Shown here: piece by piece, positions 52,959-59,925 of the stretch
How the letters are laid out: the number at the start of each line of letters is the position of its first letter
How positions within the stretch are numbered: position 1 is the stretch's first letter
Assembly (NCBI GenBank): GCA_964463485.1
Contig: CAYXDO010000036.1
Location: 11,244-75,243 of the forward strand
Direction of reading: 5' to 3'
Length of the DNA: 64,000 bases
DNA from: CAYXDO01 sp964463485
Lineage (GTDB): Bacteria > Myxococcota > Kuafuiibacteriia > Kuafuiibacteriales > Kuafuiibacteriaceae
Translations under genes and position numbers: made by a program
Notes under the pieces: generated by a model
What the model saw: only the letters and a program-made list of their open reading frames with translations
What the model was told of the DNA's origin: nothing
The model's database searches: none

Positions 52959-53063
52959 GAAACCACAGAGGACGCGGAGAGAGGACACAGAGGACACAGA
53001 GGCTTGGCCATTCCATCTTCTGTGTTGCTCCGTGGGCTTCGGCTCTGTGCTCTCTGTGGTTTC
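52959..53063. repeat. CACAGAG-type intergenic hairpin repeat
   Basis: The left part carries repeated copies of the heptad-like unit CACAGAGGA and the right part its inverse (CTCTGTG), with a 12-bp perfect outer stem GAAACCACAGAG / CTCTGTGGTTTC. Dispersed repeats of this CACAGAG form occur in many environmental bacterial genomes. Here it fills most of the gap between a small membrane protein and the UPF0016-like gene; about 70 bases lie on the left and 130 on the right without features. Confidence 0.7.
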
Positions 53064-53192
53064 TACCGTGGTCAGGAATTTCGGGGACCTGTACTCAGAG
53101 CTCGCGCAAGCGCTGCGGTGCTCTCCACGCGTCGGTGCACCGCTCGACGTCGTCGGCATTGTTCAACCAGGCGATCCGTGCTTCGGTCGGTC

Positions 53193-53507
53193 ATGGACCT
53201 TCGCCTGCTTGGAAGCACCTTCGTCTCGATCTTCTTGGCCGAGCTCGGTGACAAGACTCAGCTCGCTACGATGGGGCTTTCGACCCAGGGCTCTCGGTGG
53301 ACCGTGTTCCTCGGGTCCGCGCTCGCCCTCGTCGTGAGCTCCGCATTGGCCGTGCTCGCGGGCGATCTCATCTCGCGCGTGGTCCCACCGATCTGGCTTC
53401 GTCGAGGGGCCGGCGCGCTCTTCGTGGTGATGGGTATCTTGTTGATCGCTCGAGATCCGGAAGGGTCGGAGGCAGCTCCGGGGACTCAGCAGGTCGACCA
53501 ACGCTAA
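53193..53507 (+). CDS. UPF0016/GDT1-like protein, single-repeat form
   Basis: The 104-residue protein has the family motif AELGDKTQLATMGL near residue 15-29 within the first membrane helix, and two more hydrophobic helices. UPF0016 proteins (metal transporters such as the manganese exporter MntX and yeast Gdt1) normally contain two such repeats in about 200 residues; here only one is present. ATG 53193 lacks a clear Shine-Dalgarno. It may work as a dimer, or be the surviving half of a gene. Confidence 0.75.
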   Translation: MDLRLLGSTFVSIFLAELGDKTQLATMGLSTQGSRWTVFLGSALALVVSSALAVLAGDLISRVVPPIWLRRGAGALFVVMGILLIARDPEGSEAAPGTQQVDQR

Positions 53508-53552
53508 TCTGGGTAAATCTGGGTAAATCCTGCCTAATCCTCAGCCTGTCTC

Positions 53553-53753
53553 AGGATCGGGCACGGGCACGGACGGGCACGGGCACGGCATATTCGGGCC
53601 CTCGGCGGCTGTCGACACGCGAACACCTCAGGAACCCAAGCCGTCCCTCGGATGAGTGAGACCCTGGCTCGCTAGCCAGCCGGTAGCGTCGAAATTCTGC
53701 GCGGCTCTGCGAGGACTTCGTGCCCGTGCCCGTCCGTGCCCGTGCCCGATCCT
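53553..53753. repeat. 35-bp perfect inverted repeat element
   Basis: The arms 53553-53587 and 53719-53753 are exact reverse complements over 35 bp, each built of two GGGCACGGGCACG blocks. They enclose 131 bp with no ORF. Just outside both arms lies the sequence ATCCTGCCT (53525-53534 region and 53754-53762), a possible short direct repeat. It is probably a MITE-like or REP-like element; a transposase is not encoded. The rest of the gap up to 53848 has a small CTAGGC/GCCTAG hairpin near 53781-53800. Confidence 0.7.
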
Positions 53754-53848
53754 AATCCTGCCTCGTGGCCAGACCTTGGTCTAGGCAAGGAAGGGCCTAG
53801 TCCTGGGGAGTGCTCCGCGCCCTTCAAACAGAAATCGAAATAAATGAG

Positions 53849-53876
53849 TTGCGTTTCCGGCCGAAGCTGCTATCCT
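53849..53876 (+). promoter_or_regulatory. Sigma-70-type promoter for tRNA-Tyr/EF-Tu operon
   Basis: TTGCGT (53849-53854) and TATCCT (53871-53876) lie 16 nt apart, each matching 4 of 6 bases of the -35 and -10 consensus. It is the only good candidate before the tRNA gene. Transcription would start near 53883, three bases before the ATG of the leader ORF. Confidence 0.55.
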
Positions 53877-53885
53877 CCGCGAGTC

Positions 53886-53990
53886 ATGTTCCTCCACAAC
53901 CTCGAGCCCGAGTTCGTTTCCCGCGGCGCTGATCTTCTGCGCTCGTATGCGGGCGCTTATACGTGCTTGGATCGAGGGTTCGTGACCTGA
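53886..53990 (+). CDS. Candidate leader peptide (34 aa) before tRNA-Tyr
   Basis: ATG 53886 opens a 34-codon frame (MFLHNLEPEFVSRGADLLRS... ending TGA at 53990). It contains two TAT (Tyr) codons four apart, close to the end (SYAGAYTC). It has no Shine-Dalgarno and lies almost at the predicted transcription start, so leaderless translation would be needed. Two hairpins follow directly: AGCG-CCGA/TCGG-CGCT (about 53994-54013) and the terminator at 54018. The arrangement resembles an attenuator leader, but chance cannot be excluded. Confidence 0.4.
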   Translation: MFLHNLEPEFVSRGADLLRSYAGAYTCLDRGFVT

Positions 53991-54017
53991 GATAGCGCCG
54001 AGAGTCGGACGCTTTCG

Positions 54018-54049
54018 AAGGCCGGGCCCGAGAGGGTTCCGGCCTTTTT
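54018..54049 (+). terminator. Intrinsic terminator/attenuator just before tRNA-Tyr
   Basis: The 8-bp stem AAGGCCGG/CCGGCCTT contains an inner CCC-GAGA-GGG hairpin with a GNRA loop and is followed by TTTTT (54045-54049). This is a strong Rho-independent terminator. It ends 7 nt before the mature tRNA, so transcription of the tRNA must read through it unless the tRNA has its own unseen promoter. Confidence 0.8.
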
Positions 54050-54056
54050 CGTTTTC

Positions 54057-54140
54057 GGAGCAGCCGCCGAACGGGACGGCACCCGGTCTGTAAAACCGGT
54101 GACCTTTAGGGTCGAGCAGGTTCGATTCCTGCCTGCTCCA
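54057..54140 (+). tRNA. tRNA-Tyr (anticodon GUA)
   Basis: The 84-nt sequence folds as a class II tRNA: acceptor GGAGCAG/CTGCTCC, anticodon stem CCGGT/ACCGG with loop CTGTAAA (GUA), a long variable arm (GACC-TTTA-GGTC) and T arm GCAGG-TTCGATT-CCTGC. The long variable arm is expected for bacterial tRNA-Tyr. CCA is not encoded. tRNA-Tyr before an EF-Tu gene is a common bacterial arrangement, but the usual Gly and Thr tRNAs are missing. Confidence 0.96.
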
Positions 54141-54149
54141 GAGGCTCGG

Positions 54150-54305
54150 TCGATGAGTCGCGTCCTCGGGCGGAGAGCTTCCGCGCCGAGCTCGTTCCCG
54201 CCCTGCGGGGAGGGATCAGGCTGGCGACTCATCGAGGCCGCGCAAGCTCGCTGTCGCGACCGCGAGCCAAGTGTGACCTTCGCGGCTCGGGCCCACCGCG
54301 AAGGT
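54150..54305 (+). promoter_or_regulatory. Structured 5' leader of EF-Tu gene
   Basis: The 210-nt spacer between tRNA and EF-Tu has two strong stems: TCGATGAGTCGC (54150-54161) with its perfect complement at 54224-54235, and a 10-bp hairpin ACCTTCGCGG (54276-54285) / CCGCGAAGGT (54296-54305). No ORF of coding quality lies here. It could contain tRNA processing signals or a translational control element for the EF-Tu message. Confidence 0.55.
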
Positions 54306-54350
54306 CCTTCCAGAGGGCGCCCTGGTCAGTTTGGGAAAGGAAGCGACGCC

Positions 54351-55562
54351 ATGTCGCAGAAAGGCAAGGAGCACATCAACGTCGGCACCATCGGTCACGT
54401 GGACCATGGCAAGACGACCCTCACCGCGGCACTCACCGCCGTACAGGCGGCCCGGGTGGGGGGCACCGCAATGAGTTACGATGAGATCGCCAAGGCCTCG
54501 GAGAGCCAGGGCCGGCGCGACCCCACGAAGGTCCTCACGATCGCGACGGCCCATGTGGAGTACGAGTCCGCGAAGCGGCACTACGCCCACATCGACTGTC
54601 CCGGCCACTCGGACTACATCAAAAACATGATCACCGGGGCGGCCCAGATGGACGCCGCCATCGTGCTGGTCGATACCTCCCAGGGGCCCCAGCAGCAGAC
54701 GCGGGAGCACATTCTGCTGGCGCGCCAGGTGGGGATCGCTCAATTGGTCGTGTTCTTGAACAAGGTCGACGTGGCCGACCCTGAGCTCATCGATCTGGTC
54801 GAGCTCGAGACTCAGGAGATGCTGGGCTCGCAAGGCTACGACCCGACGCAGGTGAGGATGATCCGCGGGTCTGCGAGGAGCGCGGTGAGTGACGCCGCGG
54901 CCGGGAAGGGAGGCGAGTCTCGATGGGTTCGGGCGATCTGGGACCTCGTCGACGCGCTCGACGAGCTGAGTGTTCCCGAGCGGGACCGCGAGTCGCCGTT
55001 CCTCATGCCCGTCGAGAACGTCTACACGATCCCCGGTCGGGGCACTGTCGCCACGGGGCGCGTGTCCCGCGGGCGGGTGCGGGTGGGTGACGAGGTCGAG
55101 ATCGTCGGGTTGGTCGACGAGGACGCCAAGCCTCGCAGGGTCGTGGTCACGGGAACTCAGGCCTTTCATCGGGACCTGGAGGTCGCCGAGGCCGGACAGA
55201 ACGTCGGCCTGCTGCTCCGCGGAGTGCGGCGTGACGAGATCGAACGCGGCCAGGTCCTGGTCGCGCCGAGCTCGATTCAGCCGCACGCGCGGGGCGAGGC
55301 GGAGCTCTACGTCCTGTCGGCCAAGGAAGGTGGCCGCGCGACTGCGTTCGGAGTGGGTTACCGCCCGCAGTTCTACTTCGGCACCACCGACGTCACGGGC
55401 GTCGTGGTCTCGATCTCGGGTACGGAGGTCGTCGCGCCCGGCGACCGCGCGACGGTCCGCTTCGAGCTCGTCAAACCCATCGGGGTCGAAGCCGGCATGC
55501 GCTTCGCGGTGCGTGAGGGTGGCAAGACCGTCGGCGCGGGCGTCGTGACCATGGTGAGTTAG
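54351..55562 (+). CDS. tuf: Divergent elongation factor Tu
   Basis: The 403-residue protein is clearly EF-Tu: P-loop GHVDHGKT (15-22), DCPGH (82-86), NKVD (137-140), beta-barrel domains and VREGGKTVGAGVV at the end. It departs from the family in key places. The switch I motif RGITI is replaced by KVLTI (60-64) with a five-residue insertion before it; the near-invariant YFRTTDVTG has Gly344 in place of Arg; EMFRK is QAFHR (270-274); the usual N-terminal KPH segment is shortened. It starts at ATG 54351 with AAAGGAAG upstream. Its neighbours are not the usual secE-nusG genes, so it is probably a second, specialised EF-Tu. Confidence 0.92.
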   Translation: MSQKGKEHINVGTIGHVDHGKTTLTAALTAVQAARVGGTAMSYDEIAKASESQGRRDPTKVLTIATAHVEYESAKRHYAHIDCPGHSDYIKNMITGAAQMDAAIVLVDTSQGPQQQTREHILLARQVGIAQLVVFLNKVDVADPELIDLVELETQEMLGSQGYDPTQVRMIRGSARSAVSDAAAGKGGESRWVRAIWDLVDALDELSVPERDRESPFLMPVENVYTIPGRGTVATGRVSRGRVRVGDEVEIVGLVDEDAKPRRVVVTGTQAFHRDLEVAEAGQNVGLLLRGVRRDEIERGQVLVAPSSIQPHARGEAELYVLSAKEGGRATAFGVGYRPQFYFGTTDVTGVVVSISGTEVVAPGDRATVRFELVKPIGVEAGMRFAVREGGKTVGAGVVTMVS

Positions 55563-55602
55563 GGTTCGAAACACTTCGGTGCGGACGCCCTTTTGGAAGA
55601 GA

Positions 55603-55638
55603 GCTCGCGGGCGCGGTCGAGAGGTCGTGCCCGCGAGC
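55603..55638. terminator. Hairpin between convergent EF-Tu and hydrolase genes
   Basis: A perfect 10-bp stem, GCTCGCGGGC (55603-55612) with GCCCGCGAGC (55629-55638), lies 40 bp after the EF-Tu stop. There is no U-tract on either strand, so it is a candidate bidirectional terminator rather than a clear intrinsic one. Confidence 0.5.
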
Positions 55639-55698
55639 ACTCACGACGGACCTACGGTACACGATAAGTACACCGTTCCGTTCGCGCTCGCACGGTCC

Positions 55699-56787
55699 TT
55701 ACTTGGAGACGACGAGGACCGAAGAAACGGGATGATTTCCGTTCAACAAGGCGGCCGCTCGCTCGTTCCCCAACACGTGTTCGGTGAACGCGAGGGAGTA
55801 CACCTTGACCGCGCGATGAACCTCCGCCGGAGCCAACTCGGAGCAACGAATGAGGATCCCGTCTTGGCACGCGTCGATGAAATCGTTGTGGTCGCCTCCC
55901 ACCAGCTTCAACCGAACGGCGTCCGCGTTCGCGCCCTTGGCGCCCTCATATTCGTCCGGCTCGCTCCGCTCGGCTGACAGGTGCAGGACGGGCCGCCGGA
56001 TCGCACTCATCCCTTCGACTCCGAAGAGCTCGAAGTCACCGGGGTCGATCGCGACCGCCCCGCTGATCCGCTCGTCCGAAAGCCCGTTCGCGAAAATCGA
56101 CTGACGTGGGGCGTCGAATCGCGAGCATATCTCGAGCGACGCCGGTGCGTCTCGGCATTTTGAGCGCAAACGTTCCACGTCGAAGCCCGCGCCCATGAGC
56201 GCGTAAGCAGTATAGCCTCCAAAGCTGTGACCGAACACGAGTCGCTGATCGTTCAGCGGGCCCGCGATGGCTTCGATTTCGGCCGCGTGATCGAGCACCG
56301 CCGATATGTCGAGCGCGCGCAAGTAATAGATGTCCGTCCCTCGCTCCGCCGGATCGAGGAAGGTGTCGTCGGTGTGCGTGGGCGCCACGGCGACATAGCC
56401 GTGAGAGGCGAAGTGCTCGAGGAGGCGGCTTGCCGCGGCGGCGTAGGCTTGGTGGCCATGGGAGAACACGATGAGTGGGCGTGGCGCGCTCCTCAGGGCG
56501 GGGGCGCCCAGCCTGGCGAGCTCCGACGTACGAAAGACGTACGAAGCGGGGCTCATCGAAGCGTCCGTTCGAGCGGGGTACCAGACGAGCGTAGGAAGCG
56601 ATCGTTCGGTCGCGCCGAGCGGCGGTTGGTACTTCAACGTGAGCGACGCAAAGCCCACGCCATTGGGTCCGTGCGATCCGAGCTCCGAGATGATCGCGTC
56701 GAGGTCAACGGCTTCGTCTCCGCAAGCAAGAGCCGAACACGCGGCGAACAGCCATCCGATGCGCTGCGATGGGAATCGTTCAGCCAT
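55699..56787 (-). CDS. Alpha/beta hydrolase lipoprotein (PAF-acetylhydrolase-like)
   Basis: The 362-residue protein has a lipobox (SALAC) at the N-terminus and an alpha/beta hydrolase fold: oxyanion region RPLIVFSHGHQAYAAA, nucleophile Ser in FGHSFGGYTAYAL, Asp in VAIDPGDFELFG, and His in VGGDHNDF. The layout resembles bacterial platelet-activating-factor acetylhydrolase-like or chlorophyllase-like enzymes. ATG 56787 is used because it gives the lipoprotein signal. Substrate unknown; a secreted esterase or lipase is likely. Confidence 0.75.
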   Translation of the reverse strand: MAERFPSQRIGWLFAACSALACGDEAVDLDAIISELGSHGPNGVGFASLTLKYQPPLGATERSLPTLVWYPARTDASMSPASYVFRTSELARLGAPALRSAPRPLIVFSHGHQAYAAAASRLLEHFASHGYVAVAPTHTDDTFLDPAERGTDIYYLRALDISAVLDHAAEIEAIAGPLNDQRLVFGHSFGGYTAYALMGAGFDVERLRSKCRDAPASLEICSRFDAPRQSIFANGLSDERISGAVAIDPGDFELFGVEGMSAIRRPVLHLSAERSEPDEYEGAKGANADAVRLKLVGGDHNDFIDACQDGILIRCSELAPAEVHRAVKVYSLAFTEHVLGNERAAALLNGNHPVSSVLVVSK

Positions 56788-56944
56788 ACCCAGGTGGCCC
56801 AGTATGCCAGATGCCCGTGCTCTGGGCGGGTGGCGAGTGAGGACGCGGAACGGCACCCGCTGGCCTTCGAACCCCTCCTGCTCCCTCCTGCTGAAACCCG
56901 ATTGACGCGCCGGACTCAATCTCAGTAAGCCTCGGGTCACACTC

Positions 56945-58588
56945 ATGACTGCCTGGAAGCACGTCCTGCTCTTGGGGCTCGGCCTGGGCTCGGCCTGTAA
57001 GCAAGCAGCCCATGAGCCGACCGTCAGTCCTTCTGGATCTGAATTGCCCCCGTTGTCGACAGATCAGCTCCTGGCTTCCGAAGCGCGAATGAGTCGGCTC
57101 ACAGCGTCGCAGTACCGCAACGTCGTCCGAGATCTTTTTGGAGAGAGTGTGCTCGTCCCGAATCTAGAGCCGGACTTCGCGGTGAGCGGGCTGGTGGCCT
57201 TGGGGGCTTCGGAGACGTCGATCTCTCCGTGGGGGGTCGAGCGGTACGAGGAGTCTGCGTATTCGGTTGCGGAGCAAGTCTTGGAGCCGGGGCCGGGGCG
57301 CGAGGGTCGAATCGGGTGTGAGCCGAGCGAGGTCGCGGACGAAGTGTGTGCGCGGGCCTTCCTCGGGCGAACGGCCCGGAAGGCGTGGCGCCGTCCGGTC
57401 GGCGCCGACGAGGTCGAATCGCTGGTACGGATCTCGCTCGACGCGGCCCGGACCCTCGCAGATTTTCACCAGGGTTTGGCGTTCGGGGTCGCCGCGATCC
57501 TGCAGTCACCCCATCTTTTGTACCGGGTGGCGCTCGGGGAGCCTGACCCCGAGCGTTCCGGAGGGTCGAGGTACACGAGTGTCGAAATGGCTTCGCGGCT
57601 CTCGTTCTTCTTGTGGAACTCGGGGCCTGACGAGACGCTGCTCGCCGAGGGCGAGCTGGGTGCGCTCGGCGATCCGGCCGGGCTACGGATTGCGGGGGAG
57701 CGGTTGCTCGCGTCGCCTCGGGCGCGCGCGGGCGTTCGAAATTTCTTCATCGAGCGCCTCGAGCTCGACCGGCTCGACCAACTCTCGAAGGACCCGACGG
57801 TCTTCGTTCATGCGACGCCGGGGTTCGGGGCCTCGGCGAAGGAAGAGACGTTGCGTGGCCTGGAAGACTTGGTGTTCGAGCGAGACGGCGACTTCCGCGA
57901 CTTCTTCACCACGCCGATGACTTACGTCGATCGCAAGCTCGCCGCGCTCTACGGAGTGCGGGCGCCCGCTCATGACGGTTTCGGACAAGTCACCTTGGAA
58001 GCCGAGGGAGGCCGACGTGGGTATTTCGGGCAGGCTTCTTTCCTCGCTCTTCGGGCCCACGCGGTGAGCAGCTCGGCGACGCTGCGCGGCAAATTCATCA
58101 AGGAGACTTTTCTGTGTCGCCCGGTCCCTCCGCCTCCGGTGAATGCCAACACCGCCATCCCGGAAGTCTCGGCCGCCGCGCGCACGCTTCGAGACCGGCT
58201 GCTCCAACACTTTCGAGATCCGGTTTGTTCGAGCTGCCACTTGGAGATGGACACGATCGGCCTCGGCTTCGAGCACTTCGACGGGGTGGGTCGCTATCGT
58301 CGGACCGACAACGACGCGCCCATCGACGCATCTGGTCACATCGATGGGGCTCGGTTCAACGACGCGTGGGAGCTCGCGCAGGTGGTCCACGATCACCCCG
58401 ACGTGCCGAAGTGTCTCGTCGATTCCTTCTACAAGTATGCCACGGGCCATGAGCCAGGCGCCGGTGAGGCCGCCCAGATCGCCGATTTGACGGCGCGATT
58501 CGAGCGCTCGGGGTATCGGGTGCGGGCGCTCCTGTTGGACATCGTGCTCAGCCCTGGGTTCAGGCTGGTGAAGGCAGTCATTCGATGA
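56945..58588 (+). CDS. DUF1592/DUF1588-family protein with heme-binding motif
   Basis: The 547-residue protein begins with a lipoprotein-type signal (LGLGSACKQA), then the DUF1587/1595/1592/1588/1585 series seen in Planctomycetes and Myxococcota (MSRLTASQYRNVVRDLFG, ARKAWRRPV, YTSVEMASRLSFFLWNSGPD, HAVSSSATLRGKFIKETFLC). A CSSCH heme motif (Cys428, Cys431, His432) lies in CSSCHLEMDTIGLGFEHFDG. Such proteins occur next to DUF1552 genes, as here. Function is unknown; a surface redox role is possible. Confidence 0.88.
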   Translation: MTAWKHVLLLGLGLGSACKQAAHEPTVSPSGSELPPLSTDQLLASEARMSRLTASQYRNVVRDLFGESVLVPNLEPDFAVSGLVALGASETSISPWGVERYEESAYSVAEQVLEPGPGREGRIGCEPSEVADEVCARAFLGRTARKAWRRPVGADEVESLVRISLDAARTLADFHQGLAFGVAAILQSPHLLYRVALGEPDPERSGGSRYTSVEMASRLSFFLWNSGPDETLLAEGELGALGDPAGLRIAGERLLASPRARAGVRNFFIERLELDRLDQLSKDPTVFVHATPGFGASAKEETLRGLEDLVFERDGDFRDFFTTPMTYVDRKLAALYGVRAPAHDGFGQVTLEAEGGRRGYFGQASFLALRAHAVSSSATLRGKFIKETFLCRPVPPPPVNANTAIPEVSAAARTLRDRLLQHFRDPVCSSCHLEMDTIGLGFEHFDGVGRYRRTDNDAPIDASGHIDGARFNDAWELAQVVHDHPDVPKCLVDSFYKYATGHEPGAGEAAQIADLTARFERSGYRVRALLLDIVLSPGFRLVKAVIR

Positions 58589-59925
58589 AGCCAATCGCGA
58601 TGAGACCATTTAGACTCGACCGAAGGGCGCTCTTGCGAGGTTTGATGGGCGGAGGCCTCGTCACGATTGGGCTTCCGCCGCTCGAAATCTTCCTCGATCG
58701 CACTCCGAGCGCTCACGCGGACGATGGGTTTCCGAGGCGATTTGGGCTCTTCTTCTGGGGCAACGGCAACCTTCCGGAGCTCTGGGTGCCTTCCACTCGA
58801 GGTCCTGACTGGATCGTGTCCGAGCAGCTCTCGCCCCTCGAGGGTATCAAGGACAAGGTCACCGTGGTGAGCGGCACGAATGTCGCACTCACAAACCGAC
58901 AGCCCCACGGCACCGGATCGGGGGCCGTCCTCTCCGGCGCGCCTCTTCAGATTCGCGGCCGCGACTGGACGTTCACAGAGCCTAGCATCGATCAGCTCGT
59001 AGCTCGTTCGGTCGGAAAGGACACTCGCTTCAAGTCGCTCGAGCTTGGCGTCGTAGGAGGATCGGGCCTTTCGTTCAACGGGCCAAACTCCCAAAACCCG
59101 CCTGAGCTCCTACCCGGGCGCCTCTTCGATCGTCTGTTCAATCCGGAAAAAGGGTTCCGCGCCCCGGGCTCGGACGCGCCTGTCGATCCGAAGCTCCGGC
59201 TCCGGCGCAGCGTGCTCGACGCAGTGATGGGCGATGCCCAGAGGCTCCACGAGAAGCTCGGCCGAGTCGATCGGGAGCGTCTCGACCAGCACCTGACCGG
59301 CCTTCGCGAGCTCGAAACCCGGATCGCTCGACTCGAAGAGGACCCTCCGATGCTCTTGGCGTGTGCTCAGCCTGTCGCGCCCACCGCGACCTTCGCCGAC
59401 GTCCAAGGGCGCCCGCCGCTCACGGAGATCTCGGCCGCCATGGTCGACCTTTTGGCGATGGCCTTGGCCTGCGACCAGACGCGGGTGTTTTCGTTCTTCT
59501 TCGGGGAGCCCGTCGGTGACACGTTGTACCCGGGCGCTCCGGCCGGCCACCACCAACTCACCCACGACGAGCCCGGTGATCAACCCGTCGTCAATGGGAT
59601 CGTCAAGTTCATCATGGCTGAGTTTGCCAAGCTTCTGCAGCGACTGGACTCGATCCCGGAGGGGGAGGGCACGTTGCTCGACCACACCGTCATCCTCGCC
59701 ACTTCGGACGTCTCCTTTGGTCGCACGCATTCGATCGAGGACTATCCCATTCTGATTGGGGGAAGCGCCGGAGGAGCGATTCGCACGGGCGAGCACCTCG
59801 CCACCGCGGGCGACAACGTCAGCCGCGTCGGCTTCTCGTTGCTCCAGGCCATGGGTGTGCCGGTGTCCGAGTTTGGGAAGGAAGAGGGCGCGGTGAGCTC
59901 GGGACTCGCTGGGTTGCTCGTATGA
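58585..59925 (+). CDS. DUF1552-family secreted protein
   Basis: The 446-residue protein starts with a Tat-type signal (RRALLRGLMGGGLVTIGLPP) and contains RFGLFFWGNGNLPELWVPS, SDVSFGRTHSIEDYPILIGG and AGGAIRTGEHLA, which are DUF1552 signatures. It overlaps the DUF1592 gene by 4 bp and the next lipoprotein gene by 4 bp. The pair is a common genomic unit in Myxococcota; its biochemical role is not established. Confidence 0.9.
   Translation: MKPIAMRPFRLDRRALLRGLMGGGLVTIGLPPLEIFLDRTPSAHADDGFPRRFGLFFWGNGNLPELWVPSTRGPDWIVSEQLSPLEGIKDKVTVVSGTNVALTNRQPHGTGSGAVLSGAPLQIRGRDWTFTEPSIDQLVARSVGKDTRFKSLELGVVGGSGLSFNGPNSQNPPELLPGRLFDRLFNPEKGFRAPGSDAPVDPKLRLRRSVLDAVMGDAQRLHEKLGRVDRERLDQHLTGLRELETRIARLEEDPPMLLACAQPVAPTATFADVQGRPPLTEISAAMVDLLAMALACDQTRVFSFFFGEPVGDTLYPGAPAGHHQLTHDEPGDQPVVNGIVKFIMAEFAKLLQRLDSIPEGEGTLLDHTVILATSDVSFGRTHSIEDYPILIGGSAGGAIRTGEHLATAGDNVSRVGFSLLQAMGVPVSEFGKEEGAVSSGLAGLLV

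Noticed and set aside
53553..53753. Possible CRISPR-like array from repeated GGGCAC blocks
   Set aside because: The blocks are contiguous and inverted, without regular spacers; it is an inverted repeat.
54216..55640. A 474-codon minus-strand frame opposite EF-Tu
   Set aside because: His/Asp/Arg-rich antisense translation of EF-Tu; the plus-strand protein is unmistakable.
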